Shown: positions 5,927 through 6,277 of the stretch, piece after piece
How positions within the stretch are numbered: position 1 is the stretch's first letter
Layout of the letters: every line of letters begins with the position of its first letter
From: Bacteroidales bacterium UBA1187
GTDB taxonomy: Bacteria > Bacteroidota > Bacteroidia > Bacteroidales > Paludibacteraceae
DNA length: 6,277 nt
Reading direction: 5' to 3'
NCBI GenBank assembly: GCA_002309835.1
Contig: DBYL01000032.1
Location: 1-6,277, forward strand
Program-made: the position numbers and the translations under genes
The notes under the pieces: generated by a model
What the model was told of the DNA's origin: nothing
Database searches by the model: none
The model's input: only the letters and a program-made list of their open reading frames with translations

Positions 5927-6277
5927 ATGAAAACCTTTACTACCATATATTCCTCGCCTATTGGACCTATCGTCATAGAAAGTGACGGTCAGGCGATAAC
6001 GAGTCTGCGGTTTAGCAATGCAAAGACCTCAGCCGTCCCAACCGCCCCGAAAGAAGCAGTTCAAACGCCGCCCATTATCGCAGAAACACTCCGATGGTTA
6101 GATGATTATTTTGCGGGAAAACGGCCATGTAACGTGCCACCGCTCAATCCGCAAGGCACCGCTTTCCAGAAGCGCGTTTGGACAGCTTTGTTGACCATTC
6201 CTTACGGCGAAACACTCAGCTACGGAGAGATAGCCCAGATGGTCGGTTGCCGTTCCGCACAAGCGGTCGGACAAGCC
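5927..6277 (+). CDS. ogt: Methylated-DNA--protein-cysteine methyltransferase, Ogt type (3' end outside window)
   Basis: The frame stays open from ATG 5927 to the window end, giving the first 117 residues. The protein is a suicide repair enzyme that moves alkyl groups from O6-alkylguanine in DNA to its own cysteine. The weakly conserved N-terminal domain starts with TTIYSSPIGPIVIESDG (5-21) and includes LRWLDDYFAGKRP (55-67). The C-terminal domain then begins with the signature GTAFQKRVWTALLTIPYGET (77-96), SYGEIAQMVG (98-107) and AVGQA (113-117). The active-site PCHR motif should lie roughly 10-15 residues beyond the window and is not visible. The arginine-finger position, R128 in human MGMT, is occupied here by Q112. 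An intact protein would be about 160-170 aa. No AraC-like Ada domain precedes it, so it is Ogt-like and not Ada-like. It is probably the last visible gene of the operon. Confidence 0.92.
   Translation, partial: MKTFTTIYSSPIGPIVIESDGQAITSLRFSNAKTSAVPTAPKEAVQTPPIIAETLRWLDDYFAGKRPCNVPPLNPQGTAFQKRVWTALLTIPYGETLSYGEIAQMVGCRSAQAVGQA

Overview
The window looks like ordinary chromosomal sequence from a Bacteroidetes bacterium, most likely order Bacteroidales. Three things point there. One intergenic promoter matches the Bacteroidetes -33/-7 pattern (TACCTTTG as -7 box). None of the genes has a convincing Shine-Dalgarno sequence. The protein families also fit: a lipoprotein 5'-nucleotidase, an S37-type peptidase with a short Bacteroidales-style C-terminal tail, and a GT4 enzyme of a lipid glucosyltransferase type. 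All genes lie on the + strand. I see no RNA gene, CRISPR array, integrase or transposase.

Layout. (1) Positions 42-1187 hold a family 4 glycosyltransferase, followed by a strong intrinsic terminator at 1244-1272. (2) The 244-base gap at 1188-1431 holds the terminator, a small hairpin just before it, a perfect 14-bp tandem duplication (1299-1326), a Bacteroidetes-type promoter (1345-1376) and a 10-bp dyad overlapping the -7 box (1370-1398). (3) From 1432 to the window end runs a tightly packed gene row, probably one operon: a GatB/YqeY-domain protein (1432-1878), a 5'-nucleotidase lipoprotein (1902-3476), a secreted S37-like serine peptidase (3492-5213), a MutT-like Nudix hydrolase (5217-5612), a DUF1294 membrane protein (5609-5902, 4-nt overlap), and an Ogt-type O6-alkylguanine-DNA alkyltransferase cut off by the window end (5927 onward). 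Gaps between these genes are 23, 15, 3, -4 and 24 nt, and no terminator is visible between them.

How they may work together (inference). Two products are predicted to be exported: the nucleotidase as a lipoprotein and the peptidase by a cleaved signal peptide. Both could release nutrients, nucleosides and short peptides respectively. Two others, Nudix and Ogt, fit nucleotide-pool cleaning and alkylation repair. YqeY is associated with tRNA-dependent amidotransferase domains. This reads as a mixed housekeeping operon and not as one dedicated system. The most notable items are the dyad centred on the promoter, an apparent in-frame palindromic repeat insertion in the peptidase gene just before its C-terminal tail, and departures from textbook motif residues in the nucleotidase, Nudix and Ogt proteins. 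I did not find convincing evidence of a previously undescribed system.
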